Source: Glebionis coronaria
Taxonomy: Eukaryota; Streptophyta; Magnoliopsida; Asterales; Asteraceae
Direction of reading: 5' to 3'
Length of the DNA: 64,000 nucleotides
Assembly (NCBI GenBank): GCA_025667525.1
Contig: CM046878.1
Location: 574,906,868 to 574,970,867, forward strand
In this document: piece by piece, positions 19,243-29,947 of the stretch
Position numbering within the stretch: position 1 is the first letter of the stretch
Layout of the letters: every line of letters starts with the position of its first letter
Notes under the pieces: generated by a model
Told to the model about the DNA's origin: nothing
The model's input: the letters and a program-made list of their open reading frames with translations, nothing else
Database searches by the model: none
Position numbers and translations under genes: made by a program

Positions 19243-20204
19243 ACTTCAATATATGATGATATGTCCCTATAGTTATGATCAAATCATTATATTGTTAAAC
19301 ACACGATCTTCATCTCAATCTTCTAATCTATAGCTAAACTCACTTATCAAGAGTATGACACTTTCTTATCATCATACGCATCTATGTATCACAATGCCGC
19401 ATAACGTTTTATTTTTATTTTTTAGCATTGTTATGAAAGACCCGAAGTCAAAACAACCCAAATCAAATGGCCGCCAACTCATCATCACTTTGACGACCAT
19501 GCAGATTTTGGTAGCATCAGGAACCGATAAACTTTCCTAAACATATATTTTTTAAGACATAAACGTACACCTATCGATTGATCCACCCAAAATAAGTAGT
19601 ACTTTTTCCGTCTAGTAGTTATATTCCGTTGTTGATTTTTTTTTATTTTTTATTTTGCAACTTTGATCATAATTAATACTTTGTGTGTAATTTAAATTTT
19701 GATGCAAAATATATGAATGTAGTGTGTTTTAAATGTATTTTTATAAATATAAATTTATCAAATCATTTATATAGTGAAGCAAAACGTTTTGTGATGATTT
19801 CATCATTCCAAATCAATTCTTTTTTCAATTGGTATATTTTACAAAAGTTAATTTTTTATATAAATACTTTAAACCAATTCATTTTCAAATTTGGCTAATT
19901 TGTTTTTATAAAATTGATGGAGGAATCTTTACAATTTATACAAAAGTTCGCTAAACCTTCACGCTGTTACGTACTACATGCTTCATCATGTACGTATGGC
20001 ATCGACCGTGTAGCTAGTCTATCACATAAAGTCATTGTCTTGAACATGATAATATGGTTTTTGCATTGATAAATCATGAAATGTATTGATAAATATCTAA
20101 ATTTATATGAACTCTCACCAACACGTGAAGACTCGGCTCAAACACACTTGCAAAAAAACATATGTATAAAGCTTAGCAAGCCGCACCGACTCATTTCCAT
20201 AGAT
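19243..20204. other. End of unit 1 and spacer to unit 2
   Basis: No gene. 19602-19925 may be a decayed Stowaway-like MITE (CTTTTTCCGTC at the left, inverted ATTCCTCCATC at the right), AT-rich in between; a TA duplication is not clear. Unit 2 of the duplication begins near 20040. Confidence 0.4.
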
Positions 20205-20209
20205 GACAT

Positions 20210-20457
20210 TGTAAATCATGATTGTGACTTTGAATAATCTTAAACACAGAAATATTAAAAGCTTTATTTATTTCTGATGCATTCAATTGTTTCAGAAGCG
20301 TACATATATATACATAGTCAACCATTGTGACTTTTCTTTAACCATTGTATCTTATTCTTAACCATTGTGTCTTTTAACAATAATAACTATAACTGCTTTT
20401 TGTAACTGCCATAATATTACAGTAGACTCTACAGCAGATGTGAATTATCTTCCAACA
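20210..20457 (-). repeat. Copia-2 3' LTR, 248 bp
   Basis: Plus-strand ends TGTAAATCATG and CTTCCAACA. Contains an alternating TATATATA stretch near 20306-20313 that may be the TATA box. The pol reading frame crosses the polypurine tract and stops inside this LTR (20445-20447). Confidence 0.92.
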
Positions 20458-23400
20458 AATTCCTCCCTTAAGCTCACATCTCTTGCATCCTTCATTCCCA
20501 TCTTTTGTTTGCAAATGTTAAATAGTTCTGGTGGAAGTGGCTTCGTGAAAATATCTACTGCTTGTTCACGACTCATTACATGAGTCAATTGCACATCCCT
20601 GTTCCTTATATGTTCCCTAATGAAATGGAAGCGTACATCAATGTGTTTGCTTCTTTCGTGATGCACAGGGTTCCTTGCCAATTCAATTGCAGACTTGTTG
20701 TCGACTTTAATTTCTGTTAGACCTTCTTGTTGATTCTTTAACTCCCTCAACAGATTCCTTAGCCAAATTGCATGACAAACAGTCCATGAGGCTGCTACAT
20801 ATTCTGCTTCACATGTTTACAATGCTACTATTGGCTGTTTCTTTGATGCCCATGTGAAGGTTGTTTTTCCCATAAAGAACACATAACCAGAAGTGCTCTT
20901 TCGATCATCTACATCTCCGTGCCAGTCACTATCGGAGTAACCTGTAAGTGTGTATTCGTTAGACCTTGAGTAGAATAACCCAAGCGATTCAGTTCCTTTA
21001 ACATATCTCAGTATTCTCTTCAACGCTTTCCAATGTGCATACTTCGGATTTTCCATAAACCGGCTTACGACTCCAACACTATATGATAGATCAGGTCTTG
21101 TACTAGTTAAGTATCGTAGACTCCCAACCAAACTTCGATATTTGTCTGCATCCACATATTCTCCTCCCTCAAACTTTGAGAGTTTGGTGCCCAATTCCAT
21201 TGGCGTTACTACTAGATTACAGTCTTCCATTTTATAACGCTTCAAAATCTCCTTAGCGTATGCTTTTTGGGATACAAAAATCCCAGAAGTTCCTTGCCTT
21301 ACTTCGACTCCCAAGAAGTACTTCATTAGTCCCATGTCAGTCATATCAAACTCTTAAGTCATCGATTCCTTAAACTGATCGATCATCCTTTTGTTATTTC
21401 TTGTGAAGATCAGATCATCTACGTACAAGGACGCCACTAATACTTTGTTTTCAACTAGTTTAATATACAAAGCATGCTCGTATGGACATTGTACATACCC
21501 CTTCCTTTTTAAAAATGAATCAATACGTGTATTCCAGGCTCGAGGGGCCTGTTTCAGCCCGTACAACGCTTTTTTCAACTTCAGAACCTTAGCCTCTTCT
21601 CCAATTTTTGCATAACCTGGTGGTTGTTCAATATAAACCACTTCACGAGTACACCATTTAAGAATGCAGACTTAACATCCATTTGGTATATTTTCCACCC
21701 GTTTTGTGCAGACTGTGAGATAAGTAATCTGATTGTTTCCATTCTCGCAACCGGAGCAAAAATTTCGCCATAATCGATGCCTGCTTTTTGCCGGTAACCT
21801 TTTGCTACGAGTCTCGCTTTGTAACGCTGTATCTCTCCTGAAGCATTCATCTTCTTCTTGTAAACCCATTTTACACCTATGGGTTTGTGCCCGTTTGGTA
21901 ACTCAACCATCTCCCAAGTTTTATTCTTTTCAATAGCTTTTATTTCTTCATCCATTGCTTCCTTCCACATCTGATTCCTTATTGCTTCTTCGAAGGTGAT
22001 ATTTTCATTGTCCGCTATAAGACATACAAGATGCATTTCAGTGGTATTATCATATATATCTTGAAGACTCCCCATTCTTGGTTGTATGGGCTCATCATCC
22101 TTTTCAACATCTGTAGTGATGATCATTGGATCACTTAGGGCTGTTGGAATAGAGGCCTCTTGTTGTGCGTCATGTTCATTGTTGTCGTGAGGCTCATATA
22201 AACACCCGTTACTCCAGTCCCACGTGCTTTCCTCGTTCACATATACATCTCTACTTATCGTAACTTTCTTCTCAAGAGGATCATATAATCTGAAAGCCTT
22301 AGTTCTCTCATCATATCCAATAAAGATATACATCTTGCTCTTATCGTCAAGTTTTTTCCGTGTCTGATCAGGTACATGTGCATATGCCACACTACCGAAT
22401 ACTCTAAAATGAGAGACCGTAGGCTTCACACTACTCCAGATTTATTGAGGGGTTTTATCCACCAATTTGACATGTGGACATCTATTATGAATGTACACCG
22501 CACACTGGACGGCTTCTGCCCAAAATTGTTTTGGCATATTTTTGCTTTTTAACATAGAACGAACAATATTCATAATAGTTCGATTCTTTCTTTCGGCTAT
22601 TCCGTTTTGCTGGGGAGAGTAGGGTGATGTCAAGAACCTTTTAATTCCTTCTACTTCACAAAACTTTGTAAATGGTATGGACACGTACTCTCCAGCCCTA
22701 TCTGATCGTATGGCCTTAATGTATTGGCCTGTTGTCTTTTCAACCATCGCCTTGAACTTTTTGAATGTTTCAAGGGCCTCTGATTTTTGTTCCAGAAAAT
22801 ATACCCAACACTTTCTAGTGAAATCGTCAATAAAAGTAATAAAGTACCTTTTATTTCCAAAGGAGATAGGAGTGAACGGTCCACACAAGTCGTTGTGAAT
22901 CAATTCCAGCAACTCCTTTGCCTCGTAGGTTGCTTTTCTTGGGAAAGAGCCTCTCGTTTGTTTGCCAAGATACAACTTTCACAGAACCTACCATCGTATT
23001 TGAGATTAGGAAGGCCATGTACCATGCTCTTTCATGTTAATTCCTTTAATCCACTGAAGTGTAAATGCCCGAACCTTTGATGCCAAACAGATTCTTCATC
23101 CGAAAAATCAGTCTTTAGACATTTTCCTGTAATGCTATGGAGATTTAGTTTGAATGTGCGATTCTTACACATTTTATCTAATGCGATCATTACGCCTTCC
23201 TTGTTTTTTCAATAGCATTTTTTCATTCTGCATGAGTACTGAATAGCCTTTCTCCATTAGTTGGCCTAAACTCAGTATGTTACGCTTCATAGCAGGGACA
23301 TAGTACACATCTTCGATCATGCTTTCTTTCCCATTATGAAAGAAACGAATTTTTCCATGTCCTTTCACATCTATCTTTGATGCGTCTCCAAATGATACAT

Positions 23401-24513
23401 AGCCTTGAACAACTTCTGCCATTTCAACAAATAAATCTTTCTGCCCGCTCATGTGGTTGCTCGCACCGGAGTCTAGGTACCACATCGCCTCAAATTCTGA
23501 GACTTGTTCTTTATGAGCCATCAATAAAATTCCACTTTCTTTGACTTTTGGTTCTGTCACCAGGTTGGTCTTCTCTTCTGTTCTTTTTGGTGATATACAA
23601 TCTCTTGCATAGTGATCGTGCTTACCGCAATTATAGCAGTCAACACTTGGACGGTATCCTGGTCCGCCTCTTCCACGTCCGCGTCCTCTGCCACGCGAGT
23701 TTTGATTAGGGTGTTCGCCCGATTGGTGCCTTTCCTGGTTGTTATTTTCTCTACCACGACCTCGACCACGATTGTTACCACGTCCACCAGAATTTGTTCC
23801 TCTCCCATGGTTATCCTGGTGTGAAAATAAGGCCTTTTCGTCCTTGATTATAGCCTTTGTTTTTAATGCCTCGTCAAGGGACTCTTGCTTCTTCTTGTTC
23901 TTTCTTTGCTCATGTGCTTCCAACGAGCCTGCTAATTCTTCGATTGACAAGTCTTCTAAATCTTTAGACTCTTCAATTGCACACACTACATTCTCGAAAT
24001 TCTCTGTTAAAGACCACAAAATCTTCTCTATAATTCTCGTATCTGGTAGAGTTTCACCATTTCGTTTGAGTTGATTAACCACCGTTTGTACACGCGTGAT
24101 GTAATCCGAGACTCCTTCTTTCTCCTTCATTCTCATGGCCTCGAGTTCTCCACATAATGTTTGGAGTCGTACTTGTTTGACTCGATCAGCACCTTTGCAC
24201 GCCTTTTCCAGCGTGTCTCATGCTTCTTTCGCTGTTGAAGCACTAGCGATCTTCTCGAAACCCGATTCATCCACCGACTGAAACAAGAGATAGAGAGCGG
24301 CCTTTGTCTTCATACGGTTCTCCTTCAATGCTTTCAACTGATTCGCAGTCATGGCATTGATCTCCGTGACAGTTGGTTCTTGGTATGCGGTTGTAACAAA
24401 TTCCCACGCATCTTGTGCGCCTAGAAATGCTTCCATCTGAATGCTCCAATTGTCATAATTGTATTTACTAAGTTTTGGAAGGGATATGTGACCAAATGAA
24501 GTAGTCGTGTTCA
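20445..24513 (-). pseudogene. Copia-2 gag-pol polyprotein, broken
   Basis: Starts MNTTTSFGHISLPKLSKYNY (24513). In order: gag; an Arg/Gly-rich tract; zinc knuckle CYNCGKHDHYARDC (near 23630-23590); protease WYLDSGASNHMSG (near 23485-23450); integrase with HNDLCGPF, RSDRAGEY and SPQQNGIAERKNR (22900-22580); RT with [23 protein letters not shown] and YVDDL (21680-21410); and RNase H with YSDSDWHGD and CEAEY (20930-20790). Breaks seen: in-frame stop at 24216-24218 in gag; frameshift near 23195 after protease; stop just before 22440 after integrase; frameshift near 21640 in RT; stop at 21351-21353; stop at 20817-20819 in RNase H. Between breaks the frame is well kept, so the damage is not ancient. 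The family is Copia; I do not assign a lineage. Confidence 0.92.
20458..20469 (-). promoter_or_regulatory. Copia-2 polypurine tract
   Basis: On the minus strand AAGGGAGGAATT, directly before the LTR. It also encodes the last few residues (REEF) of the polyprotein. Confidence 0.8.
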
Positions 24514-24524
24514 TCTTTCGACAG

Positions 24525-24536
24525 GCTCTGATGCCA
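24525..24536 (-). promoter_or_regulatory. Copia-2 primer-binding site
   Basis: On the minus strand TGGCATCAGAGC, three bases from the LTR. It is one substitution away from the standard initiator-Met site. Confidence 0.8.
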
Positions 24537-24539
24537 ATT

Positions 24540-24787
24540 TGTAAATCACAATTGTGACTTTGAATAATCTTAAACACAGAGATATTAAAAGCTTTATTTA
24601 TTTCTGATGCATTCAATTGTTACAGAAGCGTACATATATATACATAGTCAATCATTGTGACTTTTCTTTAACCATTGTATCTTATTCTTAACCATTGTGT
24701 CTTTTAACAATAATAACTATAACTGCTTTTTGTAACTGCCATAATATTATAGTAGACTCTACAGCAGATGTGAATTATCTTCCAACA
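24540..24787 (-). repeat. Copia-2 5' LTR, 248 bp
   Basis: Same length as the 3' LTR, about 97-98% identical by eye. Confidence 0.92.
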
Positions 24788-24938
24788 GACATAACCCATG
24801 AAAATTAAAGGAAACTCACGAAGCCATTCAATAATCAGCTGATCATCAAGTACAAGCACCAACCATTCCATGCTCTATCACTCACTTTTGAAAAAGAGAG
24901 CTTCAAGTAACTCCATGAGCTGGTAAACCCACAGGCAT

Positions 24939-25181
24939 CATGGCGTTTGATAATATCCATTAGAAACGCGTACACGTCTCACATAATTTGAATGACTGCA
25001 AATTGAGCATCTTTCGTTGCATAAAATCCAGTTGTTGGTATATGTATGGTGAAACTTGTGGATGCATGGTAGTCTTGTGCTTGAATCGCCCCCACAGTCA
25101 ATGTTCATGTTGTATTTGCAAGCATTAGCAGTGGTTGAAAAACGAGAACTCTGTGAGATTGATTGTTTACGTTCATGCTGA
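24939..25181 (-). pseudogene. Decayed duplicate of the RING-H2-like ORF
   Basis: Aligns in one frame to nearly the whole of the 18166-18480 product (shared LPCIHKFHHT, NNW.LCNE.CSICSH, VRRVRVSNGY). The start codon region is gone: an in-frame TAA lies just upstream and no in-frame ATG precedes the homology. A small indel near 24960 ends the frame early (stop at 24939-24941). The first CX2C has become CKYN, losing another zinc ligand, and the Ser seen in copy 1 is Tyr here. The frame is otherwise open, so decay is recent or selection was relaxed late. Confidence 0.6.
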
Positions 25182-25906
25182 TTAGTTTATAGAGATGTTT
25201 AAGTAACGGTTACCATTTCAAACGCGTACTTATTATAGTTGTTTCCTTTCACACCAAGTAAATTAACGCATTCCAAAAAGTTTCATTGGTTGAAAAGGTC
25301 ATATTTCAGACAACCCTAAAATTTAAATAAATGTGGCTTAATGATGTTACATCTAGCAAGTTGCATCGTAAACATGAGTACTTACATCACCTCAAGTGAC
25401 GTTGGAATGTAGAATATTTAACACGCAAATGTATTAAAAATCAACACGTAATACATACGCGTACTTCCAAATAAGTCGTAATATAAAATCATGTCATATC
25501 AAAAGTTACTTATTAAGTGGTACTTCAATATGATATTTAATTCCATATGCATAGTTATTATCTTTATTCGAGTCTTCTAATATATAGCTAAACACACTTA
25601 TCAAGAGTATCTAACCTTTCTTATCATCATATGCATCTAAGTATCATCTATTTATTTATTTTAACTAATATAACATAGTTTTTAACTTTTCTCTTCAACA
25701 ACTTTTTCCAAAATTACCCAAATCTAGGAGCTTGACATGTGGATTTAAAAGAGTTTTGGCACACTTGTAACGATTTTTTACTGTGCTGGTTAGGAAAAAA
25801 TACAAGATTTTCTATTATTAAATTTTGACTATATTTTTTTTATGGTCTAACCACATTAAATTATAATTTAATCATTCACATTATTTATAGAAAGCAAAAT
25901 AAACAC
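25182..25906. other. End of unit 2 and flank of the Mutator-like element
   Basis: Non-coding. The part up to about 25650 matches the upstream region of the RING-like ORF in unit 1. Beyond it I see only AT-rich DNA. Confidence 0.5.
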
Positions 25907-25980
25907 AACTTATAAGGGTAAAAGTTATATAATACCAATGTACTTATTTAAATGTACCGACTTTAAACACTTACAATTTA

Positions 25981-26416
25981 GGCTATGTTTGGCGAGCAGG
26001 GGTGGCAGAGCATTTTGAAGCATTGAGCCGTGAGAGAGAGCATTTTAAAATTTATTACTTGTTTGGCAAAAGGGGCTGTGAGCTTTTTAATTTTTAGTAG
26101 TCGTTTGGCAATAGGAGCGGTGAGCATTTTGGGGCGGTGCTGTTTTCTAGGAAGGCTATTTTTTCAATGCTTGTTTTACGAAGCGATAACAAATGAGCGG
26201 TGAGCTATCACAGCTACTACTCACAGCTACCTCTCACTGCTCACTGCTACTGCTCACAACTACTGCTCACTGCTATTGCTCACAGTTACTTCTCACACTA
26301 ACTGCTCACAGCTACTGCTCACAGCTACTGCTCACAGCTACTGCTCACAGCTACTGCTCACAGCTACTGCTCACAGCTACTGCTCACAGCTACTGCTCGT
26401 GTTGACAAACACAACC
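25981..26416. mobile_element. Tourist-like MITE carrying a 13-bp tandem array
   Basis: Inserted in the left MULE terminus. Ends GGCTATGTTTGGC and, inverted, GGTTGTGTTTGTC; TTA at 25978-25980 and 26417-26419. The inverted MULE arm at 36.88 kb lacks the insert. The centre holds about 14 tandem copies of CACAGCTACTGCT (26205-26397), the later ones nearly perfect. The frames through it (Leu/Thr/Ala/Ser/Cys repeats) are artefacts. Confidence 0.8.
26205..26397. repeat. 13-bp minisatellite
   Basis: Unit CACAGCTACTGCT. Copies from 26290 on are almost exact; the left ones are degenerate. It sits within the MITE near its right end. Confidence 0.9.
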
Positions 26417-26989
26417 TTAATCGCTAAACTTTACCAATTAACTTTCAAATTTGTTCTGTTTTTACTAATATTAGCGTAAAATGATTGTATTACCCTTATC
26501 TTTGTTAACTTAATTACATATGGTGTCACGTTCACCATATCTCAGATCTTATAAATGCTAGAATGCCAAAAAAAATCTGTTAATTAACTGGTAAAATAAC
26601 ATATTTGATGCTTTAAAACACAAAAATACCCCGGTTATTATTATTACTTTTATATTACATTATTATTATTATTATATTATTATAAATATATACTAAAGCC
26701 AAAGCAATAGTTTCATTCTTAAAAAACTCAATCCACACAAGCAATAGTTTCATTCTTAAAAAACTCATTCCACACGTTTTACATCATATCTATCTCAAAT
26801 TCATACGATATTATCCATGAAAATACAAAATCAAACCAAATAGTTTCTTATTCTTATATAACAATCACCTTTTTATTTATCATATTGAATAAAAAACACA
26901 AAAATTATATCAATAAGAATGGTTTCTATTCTTATATAAGAATGGTCTAGCTTCTTCCTTTTTAATTTACACTACAACAATCCAGCCCT

Positions 26990-27425
26990 TCCCCATCCGG
27001 GTTTTTCCCAACGACAGCGTGTCGCGGGGAAAACGACAAAATCAGTCTGACTGGGCAAACTTACTCGTAGAAATTTTGACCAAAAAATAAAGAAAAGTTT
27101 CCCCAGCGACATGTCGTTGGGGAAACGTCGCTGGGGAAACGTTGACTGAATTTTGACCAAACTATTTCACAAAAATGCAAGCGGGAGATTAACCCGTCAA
27201 ATTTTCCCCAACGACATGTCGCTGGGGAAACTTTCTTCCACGGACTAATCCAAGTGATTAGTGTTAATGTTTTGTTTATTCATGGCGCAAAGTTTTCCAA
27301 GCGACATGTCGCTGGGGAAACTTTCAGGATTCCCTCCAAATGTTTTTCCTTAACGCGCCTATTTAACAAAACGACGAACAAAAAGTTTCTCCAGCGACAT
27401 GTCGCTGAGGAAACATTGACTGCAA
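26990..27425. repeat. CACTA left subterminal repeats
   Basis: Five copies (near 27010, 27100, 27205, 27295, 27390) of a palindrome with half-site CCCCAGCGACA, usually framed by TTT and AAA. In En/Spm such subterminal repeats bind the TNPA-type protein. Confidence 0.8.
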
Positions 27426-27813
27426 TTTGACCAACAATTTTCACAAAAAGTGTAATGTTTATATAATATTTTAATAAATATAAAATATATATTAAAAATA
27501 TAGTTATTAAAATTTAAAATAGTATATCTCTTTTTATGATAAAAAAAGTGAGATAAATGGTTAATTTTCCCGCTAATGTTTTCCCGCCAATGTTTTCCCG
27601 CCAACATTTTGCCCGCCAAAAGTTAACATTCACTGATAATTGTTAACATTCATTGTTAATATTAATTAAAAATTGTTAACATTCATTGAGGCTTACAAAC
27701 AAACACGCCTAAACCTAACTTTATTCTACACGGACACTTAAACACTCGCTTAATTAAACATGGATATTAAACCGATAATAGAATCATAAACACGAAAATA
27801 GATACATCATAAA

Positions 27814-28273
27814 CTAGTTCAAACGAATGTTCCCCATGTCATCGTAAAGGTCGTGAAGTAGTGCAGCTGATTCCATTGTGTGCCTATCGCAATTTTTGTA
27901 CAACTCTACTGTACTCTCAAGTACCCTTATCATTCCAGTCAAGCGCACACAGTTTGCACACGTTGAAGAGCTTGGAGAAGAAATTGGAATTGTTGAAGGT
28001 TTGGGAGAAGAGCTTGGAGAAAATCTCATTGAAGGTCTCGAAGAAGAGCTTGGAGGAGAAAGGCTCATTAAACCTCCAAGAGAGTTGATTAGTAGTTGCA
28101 CGCGTTCGTCTTTCCATAAAAAAATTGCATCCATATGAAACTGGACGTTGAACCCGTGAACGTGGACAAGCATAGTACAGTCTACCAAAGGATTCAGTTT
28201 GCCACCATTTTTGAAGAACTACATCTCCATGTCCACACTTGCACGGAAAAGCTTCATGCTTCAACATCTTCAT
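27814..28273 (-). pseudogene. GRF-type zinc-finger protein, frameshifted
   Basis: Starts MKMLKHEAFPCKCG (28273). CKCG, FGRLYYACP and YGCNFF follow the GRF finger pattern (CXCG ... GRXFYXCP ... CXFFXW). A run of seven T near 28117-28123 puts the start and the rest in different frames: downstream of it the other frame gives WKDERVQLLINSLGG, a Ser/Pro-rich stretch, a CANC motif, and a helical end RVLESTVELYKN, ending at 27814. The total would be about 150 residues. GRF fingers bind single-stranded DNA in some nucleases, and short GRF proteins are abundant in plant transposable elements. It is encoded opposite to the CACTA transposase genes, so it is probably a captured or second element gene. 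A TG microsatellite (28298-28335) lies just upstream. Confidence 0.55.
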
Positions 28274-28436
28274 AATAACAATGTGTTTGTGATAATAAGT
28301 GTGTGTGTGTGTGTGTGTGTGTGTTGTGTGTGTGATCTGCTGGTGGTTGTTATGATAACGAGTGTGTGTGGTTGTCCTTTTATGGTAAAAAAGTGAGGGA
28401 AATGGTTAACATTTTCCCGCCAGTGTTTTCCCTCCA

Positions 28437-29780
28437 ATGTTGAACCCTCAAATACATTGAACCTCTAATGATGAACCCTATCTAATACGTTGAACCTCTA
28501 ATGTTGAACCCTATCTAATACATTGAACCTCTAATGATGAACCCTATCTAATACATGGAACCTCTAATGATGAACCCTATCTAATACATTGAACCTCTAA
28601 TGTTGAACCATATCTAATACATTGAACCTCTAATGTTGAACCCTATCTAATACATTGAACCTCTAATGTTGAACCCTATCTAATACATTGAACCTCTAAT
28701 GTAAAATATACAATTAAGTTGAACCCTATCTAATACATTGAACCTCTAATGATGAACCGTTTCTAAGACGTTGAACCTCTAATGTTGAACCTTATCTAAT
28801 ACATTGAACCTCTAATGTTGAACCCTATCTAATACATTGAACCTCTAATGTTAAACCCTATCTAATACATTGAACCTCTAATGTTGAACCCTATCTAATA
28901 CATTGAACCTCTAATGATGAACCCTATCTAATACATTGAACCTCTAATGTTGAACCCTATCTAATACATTGAACCTCTAATGTTGAACCCTATCTAATAC
29001 GTTGAACCTCTAATGTTGAACCCTATCTAATACATTGAACCTCTAACGTTGAACCCTATCTAATACATTGAACCTCTAATGTTGAATCCTATCTAATACA
29101 TTAAACCTCTAATGTTGAACCTTATCTAATACATTGAACCTCTAATGATGAACCCTATCTAATACGTTGAACCTCTAATGTTGAACCCTATCTAATACAT
29201 TGAACCTCTAATGATGAACCCTATCTAATACGTTGAACCTCTAATGATGAACCCTATCTAATACATTGAACCTCTAATGTTGAACCCTATCTAATATATT
29301 GAACCTCTAATGTTGAACCCTATCTAATACATTGAACCTCTAATGTTGATCCCTATCTAATACATTGAACCTCTAATGTAAAATATAAAATTATGTTGAA
29401 CCCTATCTAATACATTGAACCTCTAATGATGAACCGTTTCTAATACGTTGAACCTCTAATGTTGAACCCTATCTAATACATTGAACCTCTAATGTTGAAC
29501 CATATCTAATACATTGGACCTCTAATGTTGAACCTTATCTAATACATTGAACCTCTAATGTTGAACCCTATCTAATACATTGAACCTCTAATGATGAACC
29601 CTATCTAATACATTGAACCTCTAATGTTGAACCCTATCTAATACATTGAACCTCTAATGATGAACCCTATCTAATACATTGAACCTCTAATGTTGAACCC
29701 TATTTAATACATTGAACCTCTAATGTTGAACCCTATCTAATACATTGAACCTCTAATGTTGAACCCTATCTAATACATTA
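28437..29780. repeat. 33-bp satellite array with higher-order repeat
   Basis: About 40 tandem copies of a 33-bp unit made of TTGAACCCTATCTAATAC followed by a 15-bp piece with ATTGAACCTC. Common variants are TTG/ATG at the unit start and ACATT/ACGTT in the middle. Two units carry an extra GTAAAATATA insertion (28701 and 29378), each followed by the same rare variant GATGAACCGTTTC. This shows a 677-bp higher-order duplication. No stable reading frame. It lies between the GRF pseudogene and the first transposase copy. Confidence 0.92.
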
Positions 29781-29945
29781 AATAAATATATAAATTATAT
29801 TTCTAACTCTGTTTTCAATGTGTTGTATTGTGTATATTTATTTAAATTCGTTTATTTATTTATATCATATAAATAAATAAACGAATTTAAATAAATATAT
29901 AAATTATATTTCTAACTCTATTTTCAATGTGTTGTATTTGATTGC
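29780..29945. repeat. AT-rich palindromic intron repeat, copy-1 side
   Basis: About one and a half units of the same ~110-bp repeat found in the second intron of the longer transposase copy (33880-34440), directly before exon 3 of copy 1. It shows that copy 1 was duplicated from a point inside that intron. Confidence 0.75.
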
Positions 29946-29947
29946 AA

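Larger units (their letters stand above)
17850..19560. repeat. Tandem duplication, unit 1
   Basis: Matches 20040-20204 plus 24793-25650 (unit 2, interrupted by Copia-2). Collinear anchors are TTATATGAACTCTCACCAA, the RING-like ORF, CACACCAAG, TCAAGTGACGTTGGAATGT and CTTATCAAGAGTAT. Divergence is moderate with many small indels, so the duplication is much older than Copia-2. Unit 1 has an extra hAT MITE that is absent from unit 2. Confidence 0.8.
20210..24787 (-). mobile_element. Copia LTR retrotransposon 2 (minus strand), defective
   Basis: Two 248-bp LTRs (20210-20457 and 24540-24787) differ at about six sites. Identical 5-bp duplications GACAT lie at 20205-20209 and 24788-24792. Primer site and polypurine tract are present. 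The body is 4.1 kb and its polyprotein has at least four stops and two frameshifts. The LTR divergence indicates a fairly young insertion, while the coding damage is heavy. It may have been moved in trans by an intact relative. Confidence 0.93.
20040..25650. repeat. Tandem duplication, unit 2 (split by Copia-2)
   Basis: 20040-20204 and 24793-25650 together correspond to 17850-19560. The Copia-2 insertion with its GACAT duplication accounts for the gap. Confidence 0.8.

Noticed and set aside
26193..26479. Leu/Thr/Ala/Ser/Cys repeat frames
   Set aside because: Three-frame translation of a 13-bp minisatellite.
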